64,000 bases of DNA, taken from Mesorhizobium sp. AR02. Lineage in GTDB: Bacteria > Pseudomonadota > Alphaproteobacteria > Rhizobiales > Rhizobiaceae. The notes beneath the pieces are model-generated. The model saw nothing but the letters and a program-made list of their open reading frames with translations, was not told the origin of the DNA and ran no database searches. The stretch covers positions 2,542,001-2,606,000 of the forward strand of contig NZ_CP080531.1 in NCBI RefSeq assembly GCF_024746835.1, written 5' to 3'. The position numbers were made by a program, and so were the translations under genes. Of the stretch, positions 52,950 through 60,511 are shown piece after piece. Within the stretch, counting starts at the first letter, position 1; each line of letters begins with the position of its first letter.

Positions 52950-54209
52950 TTACTTCGCCGGCTTGTACCAGCTGTCGAGACCGGTCTGCAGCTTCTTGGC
53001 CGCGGCTTCCGGGGTGTCGGTGCCGTTGATGACGTTGGCCGATTCAACCCAGGTCTCGTTTTCGAGGTTCGGCGTGCCGCGCGACAGGATCTGGTAGGTC
53101 GAGCGGATCGTCGACTTGCACTTGCCGCGCCAGGAGACGAATTCCTGCGCCAGCGGGTCTGCCATCTTCACCGGCGAGGAGTTCAGGCTGAAGAAGCCCG
53201 GCAGCGCGTTGGCGTAGATGGTGGCGAAATCCGGCGAGGCCACCCACGACAGGAAGGTCTTGGCGGCGTCGGCGTTCTTCGAAGCTGCATTCAGGCCCAT
53301 GCCGATATCGGTATGGTCGGATATGTAGCAGGTGTCACCGGCCTTCTCGACCGGGGGCGGGAAGGCGCCCATCTTGAACTGGGCCTGGGTGTTGAACAGG
53401 CCGATTTCCCACGAGCCGGCCGGGTAGATGGCGGCGCGGCCAAGCGTGAACAGGTTCTGGCTGTCCGGATAGGTCTGCGCTTCAAAGCCGTCGCCGAGAT
53501 ACGGCTTCCACTTGGCCAGTTCCTCATACGGAGCGACCCAGTCCTTGTCGGTCAGCTTCTGGTCGCCCTTGATCAGCGCTGCACGGCCGTCCTCGCCCTT
53601 CCAGTAGTTGGGGCCGATGTTCTGGTAGCCCATGGTCGCAGCTTCCCAGAGATCCTTGGTGCCCATCGCCATCGGGATGTAGGTGCCGTCGGCCTTGATC
53701 TTGTCGAGCGCGGCGAAGAACTCGTCACGGGTCGTCGGCACCTTGATGCCGAGCTTGTCGAAGGCGTCCTTGTTGTAGATGAAGCCATGGATGACGGAGG
53801 CCATCGGCACGCAGAAGCTTGCCTTGCCGTCGTCGGTCTGCCAGGCGGACTTGGCCACCGGCGAGAAGTTCTCCATGCCGGGCAGCGCCGAGAGGTCGGC
53901 GAGGTTGCCCTTCTTGTAGAGTTCAAGCGACTTGTCGAACGGGCGGCAGGTGATCAGGTCGCCCGCCGAGCCGGCGGCGAGCTTGGCACCGAGGGCCGCG
54001 TCATATTCGGTCGGAGCCGATGGTGCGAACACCACCTTGATGCCGGGGTTCTTGGCTTCGAAAGCCGGGATCAGTTTGTCCTTCCAGATGGCAAGGTCGT
54101 CACCGCGCCAGCTTTCGATGTTGAGCGTTACGTCCGCGGCAGAAGCCACCCCGGCCGAGCCGAGAATGCTGGTGCCCAGAAGCAGTGCCGTCAGTAGTTT
54201 CGTTGTCAT
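52950..54209 (-). CDS. Sugar ABC importer periplasmic binding protein (SBP_bac_1)
   Basis: A 419-residue family 1 binding protein. A signal peptide covers residues 1-24 (KLLTALLLGTSILGSAGVASAAD). The mature protein shows NIESWRGDDLAIWKDKLIPAFEAK split at positions 29-52, DLITCRPFDKSLELYKKGNL, and AAIYPAGSWEIGLFNT, the hinge and ligand region of CUT1 sugar binders. It follows murQ by 117 bases on the same strand. The context predicts an amino sugar (MurNAc, GlcNAc, or a muropeptide or chitin disaccharide) as ligand. Confidence 0.93.
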   Translation of the reverse strand: MTTKLLTALLLGTSILGSAGVASAADVTLNIESWRGDDLAIWKDKLIPAFEAKNPGIKVVFAPSAPTEYDAALGAKLAAGSAGDLITCRPFDKSLELYKKGNLADLSALPGMENFSPVAKSAWQTDDGKASFCVPMASVIHGFIYNKDAFDKLGIKVPTTRDEFFAALDKIKADGTYIPMAMGTKDLWEAATMGYQNIGPNYWKGEDGRAALIKGDQKLTDKDWVAPYEELAKWKPYLGDGFEAQTYPDSQNLFTLGRAAIYPAGSWEIGLFNTQAQFKMGAFPPPVEKAGDTCYISDHTDIGMGLNAASKNADAAKTFLSWVASPDFATIYANALPGFFSLNSSPVKMADPLAQEFVSWRGKCKSTIRSTYQILSRGTPNLENETWVESANVINGTDTPEAAAKKLQTGLDSWYKPAK

Positions 54210-54291
54210 GCTCAGTCTCCCTGTTGACCTTTTTCAGGTTCGGTTTTGATGAGAACAGAGGCTTTTGGCCCCTTGCTCCCCTCGCAAGCCC

Positions 54292-54321
54292 GTTTCACCC
54301 CGATGGAAATCGGGATGAAAC
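54292..54321. repeat. Foldback after murQ, terminator-like
   Basis: GTTTCACCCCGAT-GGAA-ATCGGGATGAAAC is a 13-bp inverted repeat with one mismatch, 5 bases after the murQ stop and before the binding-protein gene. It may attenuate transcription from murQ into the importer genes. Confidence 0.6.
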
Positions 54322-54326
54322 AGGCT

Positions 54327-55256
54327 CTATTTCTTTGTTCGAGCATGATCTTTTTCGGGATCATGCCCCAGCGCGGAAAGGGCCGGCCGCAGCTTCTGGC
54401 CGGCCTCTTCCAGTATCTTCTGTGCCGCAGCGGCGCTGTCGGCGCCGGCGGCGAGCAGAATGGCGGTCTTGACCGCGCCACCGCTCTTCTCGAGCAGCCC
54501 GGCCGCTTCGTCCTTGCCGCGCCCGCTGATGGCGGCGACGATGCGCGCGGCGCGGTCGCGCAGCTTGATGTTGTCGGCCATGAGATTGACCATGTAGCCG
54601 TCATGGACATGGCCGAGATGGACGGCGGTCAAGGTCGACAGCATGTTGAGCGCGATCTTCTGGGCGGTGCCGGCGCCCATGCGCGTCGAGCCGGCGATCA
54701 CTTCCGGCGGCGTTTCGAGCAGGATGGCGGTTTCGGCCTGACGAAGCAGAGCGGAGTCGCGGTTGTTGGCGATGCCGATGGTGGCCGCACCCCGGCGGGC
54801 GGCTTCCTCGATGGCGCGTACCGCATAGGGCGTGCTGCCGCTGGCGGAAAGGGCGATCAGGCAATCGCCCGCGCCGATGCCGGCATTGGCCACGGCCGTC
54901 GCGGCTTCCTCGGTGTCATCCTCCGGCCCGCCGGCCAGCGTCCTGAACGCCTCGTCGCCGCCGGCGACCAGGATGGCGATGCGGTCGCGCTGGATGCCGA
55001 AGGTGCCGGGCAGCTCCAAAGCGTCGGCCAGCGCCATCAGGCCGGAACTGCCGGCCGCGGCATAGGCAAGCTTGCCGCCGCTGTTCAACCGCCCGGCGAT
55101 GATCTCGGCGGCTTTGGCGATGGCGGGGATGGCATTGCGGACGGCCTTGGCAGCTTCGATCTGCGCATCGGCCAGCGAAACAAGGATAGCTTCCGGAGCC
55201 TGGATATCCAGCCCCTCGGCATTCCTGTGAAGCGCTTCGGTGCGCGTTTCAGCCAT
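54327..55256 (-). CDS. murQ: N-acetylmuramic acid 6-phosphate etherase
   Basis: A 309-residue SIS-domain protein: GGKLAYAAAGSSGLMALADA, ELPGTF with the catalytic-region Glu, AGGPEDDTEEA, LSASGSTPYAVRAI, and the family signature GSTRMGAGTAQKIALNM. It splits the lactyl ether of MurNAc-6-P, giving GlcNAc-6-P and D-lactate. ATG 55256 has GGAGG 7 bases upstream; an in-frame extension to 55367 would run through the operator array. The last 12 residues (GHDPEKDHARTK) are encoded by a GCATGATC...GATCATGC palindrome. It leads the importer operon and is divergent from the kinase gene. Confidence 0.93.
   Translation of the reverse strand: MAETRTEALHRNAEGLDIQAPEAILVSLADAQIEAAKAVRNAIPAIAKAAEIIAGRLNSGGKLAYAAAGSSGLMALADALELPGTFGIQRDRIAILVAGGDEAFRTLAGGPEDDTEEAATAVANAGIGAGDCLIALSASGSTPYAVRAIEEAARRGAATIGIANNRDSALLRQAETAILLETPPEVIAGSTRMGAGTAQKIALNMLSTLTAVHLGHVHDGYMVNLMADNIKLRDRAARIVAAISGRGKDEAAGLLEKSGGAVKTAILLAAGADSAAAAQKILEEAGQKLRPALSALGHDPEKDHARTKK
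54343..54366. repeat. Short palindromic repeat inside the murQ 3' end
   Basis: GCATGATC-TTTTTCGG-GATCATGC, an 8-bp inverted repeat of a type common in rhizobial intergenic DNA, here translated as the murQ C-terminus. Confidence 0.7.
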
Positions 55257-55268
55257 CCGTGTTCCTCC

Positions 55269-55297
55269 AATACCAGAACAATACCAAAAAAATACCA
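55269..55297. promoter_or_regulatory. Operator array upstream of murQ (three AATACCA copies, 11-bp period)
   Basis: AATACCA occurs at 55269-55275, 55280-55286 and 55291-55297, exactly 11 bases apart, so all copies face the same side of the helix. The first abuts the murQ ribosome site. The same motif in reverse (TGGTATT) recurs before the divergent kinase gene. Probable binding sites for the GntR regulator at 56333. Confidence 0.6.
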
Positions 55298-55406
55298 CTT
55301 GTCCACATGCATTAACGAATTCGCGGACAGGAAATCGCTGAGCCGACGAAATATGCAGATTTTTCAATAAAATACGGCTTAATCTTTTTGAAACGGAAAT
55401 TAATCC

Positions 55407-55434
55407 TTGGCTATTGGTATTTTATTGGTATTAT
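55407..55434 (+). promoter_or_regulatory. Kinase-operon promoter overlapped by two TGGTATT operator copies
   Basis: TTGGCT (55407-55412) and TATTAT (55429-55434) are separated by 16 bases. TGGTATT copies at 55415-55421 and 55426-55432, 11 bases apart, cover the spacer and -10. A repressor here would block initiation; the RNA start would fall just before the GGAGGAG ribosome site. Confidence 0.5.
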
Positions 55435-55454
55435 TCGCCCGGAGGAGAAATCGC

Positions 55455-56336
55455 GTGAAATTCGTGCTCGGTATCGATGGCGGCGGCACCAGCTGCAGGG
55501 CCGCCTTGGCAACGGTGGACGGCGCTGTCGTCGGCCGCGCCAAAAGCGGCGCCGCCAACATCCGCACCGACCTCACCGGGGCGCGCTCGAACATTGTCGA
55601 CGCCGCGCGGCAGGCTTTCATCGCCGCCGGACAGGATCCCGAACTGATCCCGCAAACCCCCGCCATTCTCGGCCTCGCCGGCGCTAATGTCGGTACCTAC
55701 CGGCAACAGCTCGAAGCAATCCTGCCGTTCAGCATCAGCCGCGTCGAGACCGACGCCGAGATCGCGCTGGAAGGCGCCGTCGGCTCCGGTGACGGCGCGA
55801 TGGCGATCCTCGGCACCGGCACCGCCTATATGGCGCGCAGGAACGGCACGTCGCGCGCCATCGGCGGTTGGGGTTTCCAGGTCGGCGACCAGGGCAGCGG
55901 CGCCCGCATCGGCCGCGATCTCCTGGAACAGACACTGCTGGCCCATGACGGCGTGCGCGCGCGCTCACCGCTGACCGACGCCATGATGGCCACCTTCCGC
56001 AACAATCCCGAGGACGTGGTCGAGTTCACCACCAATGCCAAGCCCGGCGATTTCGGCGGCTTCGCGCCCAAAGTGTTCGAGCATGCCGAAAAGGGCGATG
56101 CCGTCGCCAACTGGATCGTCGACAAGGCGGTCAGCGATGTCGAAGCTTCGCTCGGCGCGCTCGGCCTTCCGGATGATGCGCCGCTTTGCCTGCTCGGCGG
56201 ACTGGCACCGCTTTATGCGCCGCGCCTGTCGGCACGCTACCAGGCGCTGCTGACGCCGCCGCTCGACGACGCGCTGGGCGGGGCGGTGCAGATGGCGGCG
56301 CGTCTGTTCGCCAAACCAGCGGAGGCGGCTCGATGA
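55455..56336 (+). CDS. BadF/BadG-type amino-sugar kinase (GlcNAc/MurNAc kinase, MurK-like)
   Basis: A 293-residue actin-fold kinase of the BadF/BadG/BcrA/BcrD family: the phosphate loop VLGIDGGGTSCRAALATVDG, ILGLAGANVG, GTGTAYMARRNG, the sugar-site segment GGWGFQVGDQGSGARIGRDL, and LLGGLAPLYAP. Family members include human NAGK and the clostridial MurK, which phosphorylates both GlcNAc and MurNAc. GTG 55455 follows GGAGGAGAAA; earlier codons lie within the promoter. Adjacent to murQ, it probably makes MurNAc-6-P and/or GlcNAc-6-P from unphosphorylated sugars brought in by the ABC importer. It overlaps the GntR gene by 4 bases. Confidence 0.9.
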   Translation: MKFVLGIDGGGTSCRAALATVDGAVVGRAKSGAANIRTDLTGARSNIVDAARQAFIAAGQDPELIPQTPAILGLAGANVGTYRQQLEAILPFSISRVETDAEIALEGAVGSGDGAMAILGTGTAYMARRNGTSRAIGGWGFQVGDQGSGARIGRDLLEQTLLAHDGVRARSPLTDAMMATFRNNPEDVVEFTTNAKPGDFGGFAPKVFEHAEKGDAVANWIVDKAVSDVEASLGALGLPDDAPLCLLGGLAPLYAPRLSARYQALLTPPLDDALGGAVQMAARLFAKPAEAAR

Positions 56337-57115
56337 GCGACGCCGCCGACCAGATCTTCGCCACGCTGAAGCAATCCTCGCAAAGCGGCGCCCCGCTCTA
56401 TCTGCAGCTGCGCAAAAGCATCGAGGACGCGGTCAACCGCGGCCTGATCGGGCCGGGTGACGCGCTGCCGTCCGAGCGCGACATCGCCACCAAGGCCGAC
56501 ATTTCCCGCGTCACCGTGCGCAAGGCGGTGCAGGACCTGGTCAAGGGCGGCATACTGGTGCAGCGTCATGGCTCCGGCACTTTCGTGGCGCCACGCATGG
56601 AGCGCGTCGAGCAATCGCTGTCGCGGCTGACCTCGTTTACCGAAGACATGGCGCGGCGCGGCATGGCGGTGCGTTCGGCCTGGCTCGACCGTGGCCTCTA
56701 CGCGCCCTCGCCCGACGAGATGATGGTGCTCGGCCTGTCGTCGAGCGAACTGGTGGCGCGTGTGGCCCGCCTGCGCATCGCCAATGACACGCCGCTGGCG
56801 ATCGAACGCGCCTCGTTGTCGGCCAGCGTGCTGCCCGACCCTGCGGGCATCGGCTCCTCGCTCTATGCGGCGCTGGAATTGACCGGCAACCGGCCGGTGC
56901 GGGCGGTGCAGCGCATATCGGCCGCCAATCTTGGCGACAGCGATGCGCGCCTGCTCGAAGTGCCGCCGGGCATTGCCGGCCTGCACATCGAGCGCATTTC
57001 CTATCTCGCGAGCGGCAAGGTGATCGAATTCACCCGCTCCATCTATCGGGGCGACGCTTATGATTTCGTCGCCGAACTGCGGCTGACAGGGCCGAGCGAA
57101 GAGGGCCGACCATGA
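56333..57115 (+). CDS. GntR-family regulator (HutC/NagR type)
   Basis: A 260-residue regulator: an N-terminal winged helix (YLQLRKSIEDAVNRGLIGPG, LPSERDIATKADISRVTVRK, HGSGTFVAPR) and a C-terminal UTRA domain (PLAIERASLSASVLPDP, HIERISYLASGKVIEFTRSI) that in NagR/DasR proteins binds amino-sugar phosphates. GGAGG precedes the ATG, which overlaps the kinase stop. It probably represses both divergent operons through the TGGTATT arrays, with GlcNAc-6-P or GlcN-6-P as inducer; the effector is inference. Confidence 0.92.
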   Translation: MSDAADQIFATLKQSSQSGAPLYLQLRKSIEDAVNRGLIGPGDALPSERDIATKADISRVTVRKAVQDLVKGGILVQRHGSGTFVAPRMERVEQSLSRLTSFTEDMARRGMAVRSAWLDRGLYAPSPDEMMVLGLSSSELVARVARLRIANDTPLAIERASLSASVLPDPAGIGSSLYAALELTGNRPVRAVQRISAANLGDSDARLLEVPPGIAGLHIERISYLASGKVIEFTRSIYRGDAYDFVAELRLTGPSEEGRP

Positions 57116-58146
57116 TCTCCAACACCACCCATATGCAGCGCGAGATCGAGGAGATCCCGCAAGCCGTCGCCCGCCTGCTCGATGGCTCCGGCGCCGTGCT
57201 CGCCGAAGCCGGGCGCGGCATCAGGGAACGCGACCCCCATTTCGTCGTCACTGTGGCGCGCGGCTCGTCCGACCATGCCGCGACCTTCATGAAATATGCC
57301 GTCGAACTGACCGCGGGCCTTGCCGTCGCTTCGGTCGGCCCTTCCATCGCTTCGATCTATGGCCGCAAGCTCCGCCTTGGCGGCTCGGCCTGCCTGGCGA
57401 TCTCGCAGTCGGGCAAGAGCCCTGACATCGTCGCCATGGCCGAAACCGCACGCGCCGGCGGCGCGCTGACCATCGCAATCACCAACACCGCCGATTCGCC
57501 GCTGGCGCGCGCCTCGGACTATGCGATCGACATATTGGCCGGGCCCGAGCGCAGCGTCGCGGCAACCAAGACCTTCGTCAATTCCGCCGTCGCCGGTCTT
57601 GCTTTGATGGCGCATTCCACCGGCGACGAGGCGCTTCTGGCGGCACTTGCCCGCTTGCCCGAGCATTTCGGCAAGGCGATCGCCTGCGACTGGATGAGCG
57701 TGCTCTCCGAAACCATCGAGAAGCAGAAGTCGCTGTTCATCCTTGGCCGCGGCCCGTCGGCGGCGATGGCCAACGAGGCGGCACTGAAGTTCAAGGAAAC
57801 CTGCGGCATGCATGCCGAGGCCTATAGTGCGGCCGAAGTGATGCATGGCCCGCTGGCGCTGATCGGCCCCGACTTTCCCGTGCTGGCGCTGGCCGCGCGC
57901 GATGCGTCCGAGCCGTCCATCGCCGAAGCGGCAGACGGCCTGGCGGCCAAGGGGGCGCCGGTGTTCGTTACATCAGCGCTTGCCAACCGCGCCACGCGCC
58001 TGCCGCATGTCGCCACCGGTCACCCGCTGACCGATCCGCTGACGCTGATCGTCTCCTTCTACGTGTTCGTCGAGGCCTTCGCGCGCCACCGCGGCCTCGA
58101 TCCGGACACGCCGCGCAATCTTCGCAAGGTGACGGAGACGGTATGA
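57112..58146 (+). CDS. SIS-domain glucosamine-6-phosphate deaminase (NagB-II, GlmS isomerase-like)
   Basis: A 344-residue protein with two SIS domains (VTVARGSSDHAATFMKYAVE and LFILGRGPSAAMANEAALKF), SQSGKSPDIVAMAETAR, the catalytic-region ETCGMHAEAYSAAEVMHGPL and a C-terminus [11 protein letters not shown] like that of GlmS. The N-terminal glutaminase domain of GlmS is absent, so it cannot use glutamine; such isomerase-only forms act as deaminases that convert GlcN-6-P to fructose-6-P and ammonia. It overlaps gntR and nagA by 4 bases each. Confidence 0.9.
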   Translation: MISNTTHMQREIEEIPQAVARLLDGSGAVLAEAGRGIRERDPHFVVTVARGSSDHAATFMKYAVELTAGLAVASVGPSIASIYGRKLRLGGSACLAISQSGKSPDIVAMAETARAGGALTIAITNTADSPLARASDYAIDILAGPERSVAATKTFVNSAVAGLALMAHSTGDEALLAALARLPEHFGKAIACDWMSVLSETIEKQKSLFILGRGPSAAMANEAALKFKETCGMHAEAYSAAEVMHGPLALIGPDFPVLALAARDASEPSIAEAADGLAAKGAPVFVTSALANRATRLPHVATGHPLTDPLTLIVSFYVFVEAFARHRGLDPDTPRNLRKVTETV

Positions 58147-59315
58147 GCGATCGTTTTGCCCTGACCGGCGCCCGCATTTTCGACGGCGACGACTGGCATG
58201 AAGACGCGGCACTTGTCGTGCGTGACGGCCTGGTCGAGGCTATTTTGCCCACCGGTGCCATCCCCGCGGATATCCGTGCTGTCGACACTGGCGGCCGCAT
58301 GCTGGTGCCGGGCTTCGTCGACATCCAGGTCAATGGCGGCGGCGGCGTCATGCTCAACGACCACCCCGATGTCGCCTCGATCGAAACCATATGCCGGGCG
58401 CACGCGCCGTTCGGCACGACGGCGCTGCTGGCGACGCTGATCACCGATACGCCTGCCATCACCGCTGCTGCCATCGCCGCCGGCGAGGCAGCCGCGCAGC
58501 AAAAGGTTCCGGGATTCCTCGGCTTGCATCTCGAAGGCCCGCATCTGTCGATCGCCCGCAAGGGCGCGCATGATCCGGCGCTGATCCGGCCGATGACGGA
58601 TGCCGACCAGGCGATGCTGATCGCGGCCCGGCAGAAGCTGCCTGTGTTGCTCACCACGATCGCGCCGGAATCCGTCGAACCGGCGCGCGTTGCGGCATTG
58701 GTCAAGGCCGGCGTCGTCGTCAGCCTCGGCCATTCCGACACGGGTTACGCCACGGCAAAAGCCTTCGCCGAAGCGGGTGCCAGCGTGGTCACCCATCTGT
58801 TCAACGCGATGAGCCAGATCGGCAACCGGGAACCTGGCCTTGTCGGTGCGGCCATCGACATTGGTACCTTGTCCGCCGGGCTGATCGCCGACGGCATTCA
58901 TGTTCATCCCACGACCATCAGGATCGCGCTCGATGCCAAGCAGGGCCCGGGCAAGATCGTGCTGGTCAGCGACGCGATGGCGACGATCGGCACCGACATG
59001 ACCTCGTTCACGCTGAACGGCCGCACCATCTACCGCCGGGATGGGAGTCTCAGGCTTGCCGACGGCACGCTGGCTGGCGCCGATCTCGACATGATCTCGG
59101 CCGTGCGCTTCATGCACAATGTCGTTGGTATCGATCTGTCCGAGGCCTTGCGCATGGCCTCGCTCTACCCGGCGCAGGCGATCGGCCAGTCGCACCGGCT
59201 TGGCCGCCTGGCCAATGGCACGGCGGCGGATATCGTTGCGCTGTCGGACGATCTTGGCATAGGAAGCGTCTGGATCGGCGGCGACAAGGTGTTCGAGGCC
59301 GGCGCTTCACGCTGA
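58143..59315 (+). CDS. nagA: N-acetylglucosamine-6-phosphate deacetylase
   Basis: A 390-residue amidohydrolase: [18 protein letters not shown], the metal-binding Glu in [18 protein letters not shown], His in [11 protein letters not shown] and [19 protein letters not shown], and the catalytic Asp in VLVSDAMA. It removes acetate from GlcNAc-6-P to give GlcN-6-P for the SIS deaminase upstream. The start overlaps the stop of that gene. Confidence 0.95.
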   Translation: MSDRFALTGARIFDGDDWHEDAALVVRDGLVEAILPTGAIPADIRAVDTGGRMLVPGFVDIQVNGGGGVMLNDHPDVASIETICRAHAPFGTTALLATLITDTPAITAAAIAAGEAAAQQKVPGFLGLHLEGPHLSIARKGAHDPALIRPMTDADQAMLIAARQKLPVLLTTIAPESVEPARVAALVKAGVVVSLGHSDTGYATAKAFAEAGASVVTHLFNAMSQIGNREPGLVGAAIDIGTLSAGLIADGIHVHPTTIRIALDAKQGPGKIVLVSDAMATIGTDMTSFTLNGRTIYRRDGSLRLADGTLAGADLDMISAVRFMHNVVGIDLSEALRMASLYPAQAIGQSHRLGRLANGTAADIVALSDDLGIGSVWIGGDKVFEAGASR

Positions 59316-59325
59316 AAGCGAGGCC

Positions 59326-60438
59326 ATGCAGACAATCGATTGTGTCGTCGCCGGAGCAGGCGTCGTCGGGCTTGCCATTGCCAGGGCGCTTGCCGTGTCG
59401 GGCCGTGAGGTGGTGGTGGTCGAGCAGGCCGATGCGATCGGCACCATCACCAGTTCGCGCAATTCCGAAGTCATCCATGCCGGGCTCTACTATGCGCCGG
59501 GAAGCCTGAAGGCCCGGCTCTGCGTCGAAGGGCGTCGGCAACTCTACGCCTACTGCGCGGAGCACAACGTCGCCCATGCTCGCACCGGCAAGCTGATCGT
59601 TGCCAGCGAGCCAGGCCAGACGGACGGGTTGCGGAAGATCCAGGAAAATGCGCGACGCTGTGGGGTCGACGATCTCCAGTTCTTGACGCGGGGCGAGGCC
59701 GAAAGCCTGGAACCGGCGCTGACATGTGCCGGCGCGCTCTTGTCGCCATCGACCGGCATTGTCGACAGCCATGCACTGATGCTCTCGCTGCGCGGCGACG
59801 CCGAAGCCGCCGGCGCATCTTTCGCTTTCCTCACCTCGGTCGCCGGGGCGACGATCGACGCCGACGGGATCCGGATCGACACGCGCGATGCCTATGGCGA
59901 GACCTTCGCCCTGGAGGCTCGCGCCTTCGTCAATGCGGCGGGTCTTGATGCGCAAGCGGTGGCCTGCCGCATCGATGGCTTCCCAAGGGATCTCATCCCC
60001 CGGCAGTGGCTGGCGCGCGGAAACTATTTCGCGCTTCCGGGCCGGTCGCCGTTTTCGCGGCTGATCTATCCGGTCCCAGTCGAAGGCGGCCTTGGCGTCC
60101 ATCTGACGCTTGACCTCGGCGGCAGTGCGCGCTTCGGGCCTGATGTCGAATGGGTCGACCGCGTGGATTATACCGTCGATCCCGACCGAAGCGCCGTCTT
60201 CTATGAAGCGATCCGGCACTATTGGCCCGATCTTGCCGACGGCGCCCTGCAACCGGCCTATGCCGGCATCAGGCCGAAACTGTCCGGCCCGGGTCAGGCG
60301 GCGGCCGATTTCATGATCCAGGGTCCGGCCGATCATGGCACTGGGCGGATCGTCAATCTGTTCGGCATAGAGAGCCCCGGCCTGACGGCAAGCCTGGCGA
60401 TCGCCGACCATGTCGTCGAACTGCTGGACGGGAAATGA
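59326..60438 (+). CDS. FAD-dependent 2-hydroxyacid oxidoreductase (L-2-hydroxyglutarate dehydrogenase-like)
   Basis: A 370-residue DAO-family flavoprotein: the FAD motif [36 protein letters not shown] (typical of L2HGDH/LhgO), and [12 protein letters not shown] with a C-terminal [15 protein letters not shown]. The family oxidises L-2-hydroxyglutarate to 2-oxoglutarate with electrons going to the respiratory chain. It starts 10 bases after nagA, so it is in the amino-sugar operon. This position raises the possibility of a 2-hydroxyacid connected with MurQ-released lactate, but the stereochemistry differs (D-lactate), so housekeeping L-2HG repair is equally possible. Confidence 0.88.
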   Translation: MQTIDCVVAGAGVVGLAIARALAVSGREVVVVEQADAIGTITSSRNSEVIHAGLYYAPGSLKARLCVEGRRQLYAYCAEHNVAHARTGKLIVASEPGQTDGLRKIQENARRCGVDDLQFLTRGEAESLEPALTCAGALLSPSTGIVDSHALMLSLRGDAEAAGASFAFLTSVAGATIDADGIRIDTRDAYGETFALEARAFVNAAGLDAQAVACRIDGFPRDLIPRQWLARGNYFALPGRSPFSRLIYPVPVEGGLGVHLTLDLGGSARFGPDVEWVDRVDYTVDPDRSAVFYEAIRHYWPDLADGALQPAYAGIRPKLSGPGQAAADFMIQGPADHGTGRIVNLFGIESPGLTASLAIADHVVELLDGK

Positions 60439-60511
60439 CAGGGCCGTCGGGCATTGTCGTCTCAAGCGAACGTCATGAAACCTTTTGATTTTGAAGCCGT
60501 TGTCAGGGCGT

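Noticed and set aside
55257..55367. 37-residue N-terminal extension of MurQ
   Set aside because: It would translate the phased operator array and ignore the strong GGAGG before ATG 55256.
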